This document shows, piece by piece, positions 62,258 to 64,000 of a stretch of 64,000 nt of DNA; positions within the stretch are counted from its first letter, which is position 1, and every line of letters starts with the position of its first letter. The notes under the pieces are model-generated. The model had not been told where the DNA came from. It searched no databases and saw only the letters and a list, made by a program, of their open reading frames with translations. The translations under genes and the position numbers were made by a program. Origin of the DNA: Gammaproteobacteria bacterium RIFOXYD12_FULL_61_37 (lineage in GTDB: Bacteria > Pseudomonadota > Gammaproteobacteria > Chromatiales > Chromatiaceae); assembly GCA_001801995.1 (NCBI GenBank), contig MGZB01000001.1:313289-377288 (forward strand), written 5' to 3'.

Positions 62258-63438
62258 GTTGGCCGCTTGCGAAGTTCGAGGAAGTTGCCCTCCCTGTAAA
62301 GGGTTCAATTGTCTCCGGTCCATTTGGGTCGAATATAGGTAGCCGCTTCTTCGTTGATGAAGGAGTTCCGGTCATTCGCGGTAACAATCTGACCTTCGGG
62401 CAGCGGCGTTTCATCGACGATGGTTTCGTATATCTCACCGAAGAAAAGGCTCAGGAGTTTCGAAACTGTGAAGCCGTCGAGGGAGACTTGGTTTTCACCG
62501 CCGCCGGAACGATAGGACAGGTTGGCATTATTCCGCCGGATACTTGTTTCGAGCGTTACATCATCTCGAACAAGCAGCTTCGTGTCAGATGTGACAAAGG
62601 CAAAGTCAGCCCGCTATTCCTCTTCCTTTGGTTCACAACGCGGGAGATGAGGCAGCACATCATCAACAAGAACAGTGGCAGCACCATCCCGCTCATCAAC
62701 TTGGGAATTCTGCGTGGGTTGCCCGTACCGCTGCCACCGATCGAAGTGCAAGAGCAGATTGCCGCCACCATCTCAGCCTACGACGACCTGATCGAAAACA
62801 ACCGGCGGCGCATGGCGCTGCTGGAGGAGTCGGCGCGGCTGCTCTACCGCGAATGGTTCGTCCGCCTGCGCTTCCCCGGCTATGAGCACACGCGCATCAC
62901 CAATGGCGTGCCGGAGGGATGGGAAAAAGTTAAGGTTGGTTCGCTGCTCAGCAAAATTGGGAAGGGCAGGAAGATCAAGCGTGACGACTATCTTGAATCC
63001 GGCCCAATTCCGTGCGTTGATCAAGGCGTGGACTTCATCGGGGGTTACACAGATAACGAAGAGGCGCTATTTACTGATCCGTTACCACTGATTGTTTTTG
63101 GCGACCATACAAGGGTGTTGAAGTTCGTGAGTTTCCCGTTCGCCAGTGGCGCGGATGGAACTCAACTGATTTATCCAAATACCCCGAGGATAAGTCCAGA
63201 ATATCTCTATTTCTCCTTGAAGGCGATTGATCTGTCGAACTACTTCTATGCTCGTCACTTCAAGTTTTTGAAGGAAGAAAGTCTGTTGATTCCTGCCGAA
63301 TCACTTGTTCGAGAATTTACGAGATTCGCAGCTACGAATTTCGAGCAGATCAATAACCTTCGGACCCAAACGCAAAAACTCCGCGCCGCCCGCGACCTGC
63401 TGCTGCCGCGCCTGATGAGCGGCGAGATCGCCGTATGA
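62254..63438 (+). CDS. hsdS: Type I restriction-modification specificity subunit HsdS
   Basis: This 394-residue protein has two target-recognition domains (about 1-150 and 210-345), each followed by a helical spacer ending near LPPIEVQEQIAATISAYDDLIENNRRRMALLEE and the corresponding LRTQTQKLRAARDLLLPRL. The first domain opens with GPFGSNIGSRFF. It should set DNA specificity for the complex. ATGA overlaps with both hsdM and the HipA-like gene give a tight operon. The hallmarks are clear; the target sequence cannot be predicted. Confidence 0.94.
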   Translation: MSWPLAKFEEVALPVKGSIVSGPFGSNIGSRFFVDEGVPVIRGNNLTFGQRRFIDDGFVYLTEEKAQEFRNCEAVEGDLVFTAAGTIGQVGIIPPDTCFERYIISNKQLRVRCDKGKVSPLFLFLWFTTREMRQHIINKNSGSTIPLINLGILRGLPVPLPPIEVQEQIAATISAYDDLIENNRRRMALLEESARLLYREWFVRLRFPGYEHTRITNGVPEGWEKVKVGSLLSKIGKGRKIKRDDYLESGPIPCVDQGVDFIGGYTDNEEALFTDPLPLIVFGDHTRVLKFVSFPFASGADGTQLIYPNTPRISPEYLYFSLKAIDLSNYFYARHFKFLKEESLLIPAESLVREFTRFAATNFEQINNLRTQTQKLRAARDLLLPRLMSGEIAV

Positions 63439-64000
63439 ATCCGCAAGCCGACTATACGATCATCGAAATCCAACCCGATTGGGTGTTGGAGCCCGAGGCC
63501 ATGGGCAGCAAGGACAAGTTCTGGTTTCGGGGCGACGACGGGCCGGAGTGGCTGTTCAAGTTTCCGCAGGCCAATACCGGGCAGCACTGGTCGGAGAAGA
63601 TCGCCGCCGAAGTGGCCGACCAACTGGACATTCTGCATGCTCGGGTGGAGTTGGCGCTGTTCCTGGAGGTGCGGGGTTCGGCCACGGAATCCTTCGCCCG
63701 CGATGGGCGTGAGCTGGTTCACGGTAACCAGATCATGGCCGGCAGTGTGCTGGACTATGATCCCGGCAAGCAGTTTCGCCAGTCAGACCACACGCTGGAG
63801 AACATCCTTCTGTCTCTGGAACGGATTTTTTTGTCGGCGGACGCGAGGAAGCGCGCCAAGGAACAGTTGGCCGACTATCTGGTCCTGGATGCCTTGGTCG
63901 GCAACACCGACCGCCATCACGAGAACTGGGGCGTCCTGCGCAAAAGGACGGAAAGTGGCTGGCAGGGCATGCTGGCGCCCACCTTCGACCATGCCTCCTC
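63435..64000 (+). CDS. HipA-like kinase-fold protein, truncated by window end
   Basis: The first ~188 residues are visible. The stretch YLVLDALVGNTDRHHENWG followed by LAPTFDHAS is the catalytic core of HipA-like Ser/Thr kinases, and FKFPQANTG resembles the ATP-lysine region. The N-terminal HipA subdomain and a HipB partner are not seen upstream. Placement directly after hsdS with a 4-base overlap suggests a link to the restriction-modification system (inference). The 3' end is outside the window. Confidence 0.8.
   Translation, partial: MNPQADYTIIEIQPDWVLEPEAMGSKDKFWFRGDDGPEWLFKFPQANTGQHWSEKIAAEVADQLDILHARVELALFLEVRGSATESFARDGRELVHGNQIMAGSVLDYDPGKQFRQSDHTLENILLSLERIFLSADARKRAKEQLADYLVLDALVGNTDRHHENWGVLRKRTESGWQGMLAPTFDHAS

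Noticed and set aside
1-64000. CRISPR arrays, tRNA or rRNA genes, transposases, integrases
   Set aside because: No regularly spaced direct repeats, tRNA-like cloverleaf, rRNA sequence or recognisable transposase/integrase protein was seen on reading the window.

Overview
The window reads as a high-GC gammaproteobacterial chromosome segment. The evidence is family content typical of that class (TmcA, SlyX, a YcgL-domain protein, DjlA, TtcA, TrmN6) and two gene orders typical of it: trpC-crp-osmC-speD, and rpe-gph-(...)-trpE. The genus cannot be named from sequence alone; a Chromatiales-like respiratory or chemolithotrophic bacterium would fit the large number of c-type cytochromes. No tRNA, rRNA, CRISPR array, transposase or prophage was recognised.

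Region 1 (1-2757, minus strand) carries the N-terminal part of a YyaL/DUF255 thioredoxin-domain protein and an oxygen-dependent protoporphyrinogen oxidase. Region 2 (about 2930-13404) is the most striking part. It is an operon of a periplasmic cupredoxin-like protein, two di-haem MauG/CcpA-type peroxidases, a Tat-exported Rieske protein and an AioA-family molybdopterin catalytic subunit, followed by a sensor kinase and a sigma-54 activator. The set of two peroxidases, Rieske and AioA-like subunits matches the parts list of dissimilatory iodate reductase (IdrA, IdrB, IdrP1, IdrP2), here in the order P-P-B-A behind a cupredoxin gene. Upstream lie a well-formed -24/-12 promoter and two palindromic GGTCA-N5/6-TGAC(C/A) sites.

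Region 3 (13405-22924) is a second respiratory module: a divergent CydA-like membrane oxidase without CydB, three membrane-associated cytochromes c, a SCO copper chaperone, a universal-stress protein and a radical SAM/SPASM protein that share a PCP_red-like tail, and a Crp/Fnr regulator. Its promoter region has the same palindrome and another -24/-12 promoter, so the two-component system next door probably drives both modules. Two related inverted-repeat elements sit inside this module.

Region 4 (22919-48155) is mostly housekeeping and stress genes: tRNA modification (trmN6, tmcA, ttcA), speD, osmC, crp, trpC, a haem-binding diguanylate cyclase, peroxiredoxin, slyX, a tightly coupled pair of unusual GTPases, ppa, moaC, a secreted trypsin-like protease, an L,D-transpeptidase, an RND efflux pair and djlA. 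Region 5 (48208-54193) is a cobalamin-riboswitch-controlled uptake and nucleotide-loop cluster (btuB, btuF, cobU, cobT, cobC, cobS). Region 6 (54352-60038) has rpe, gph, an FHA protein, a Ser/Thr kinase, a small membrane protein and trpE. Region 7 (60074-64000) is a type I restriction-modification locus (hsdM, hsdS) followed by a HipA-like kinase-fold gene cut by the window end; it sits where trpG is often found.

The working model (inference) is that the HK/RR pair senses a periplasmic signal and turns on an Idr-like oxyanion reductase together with a c-type-cytochrome-linked CydA-like oxidase. Start codons were chosen from visible Shine-Dalgarno spacing, signal peptides and family alignments recalled from memory.
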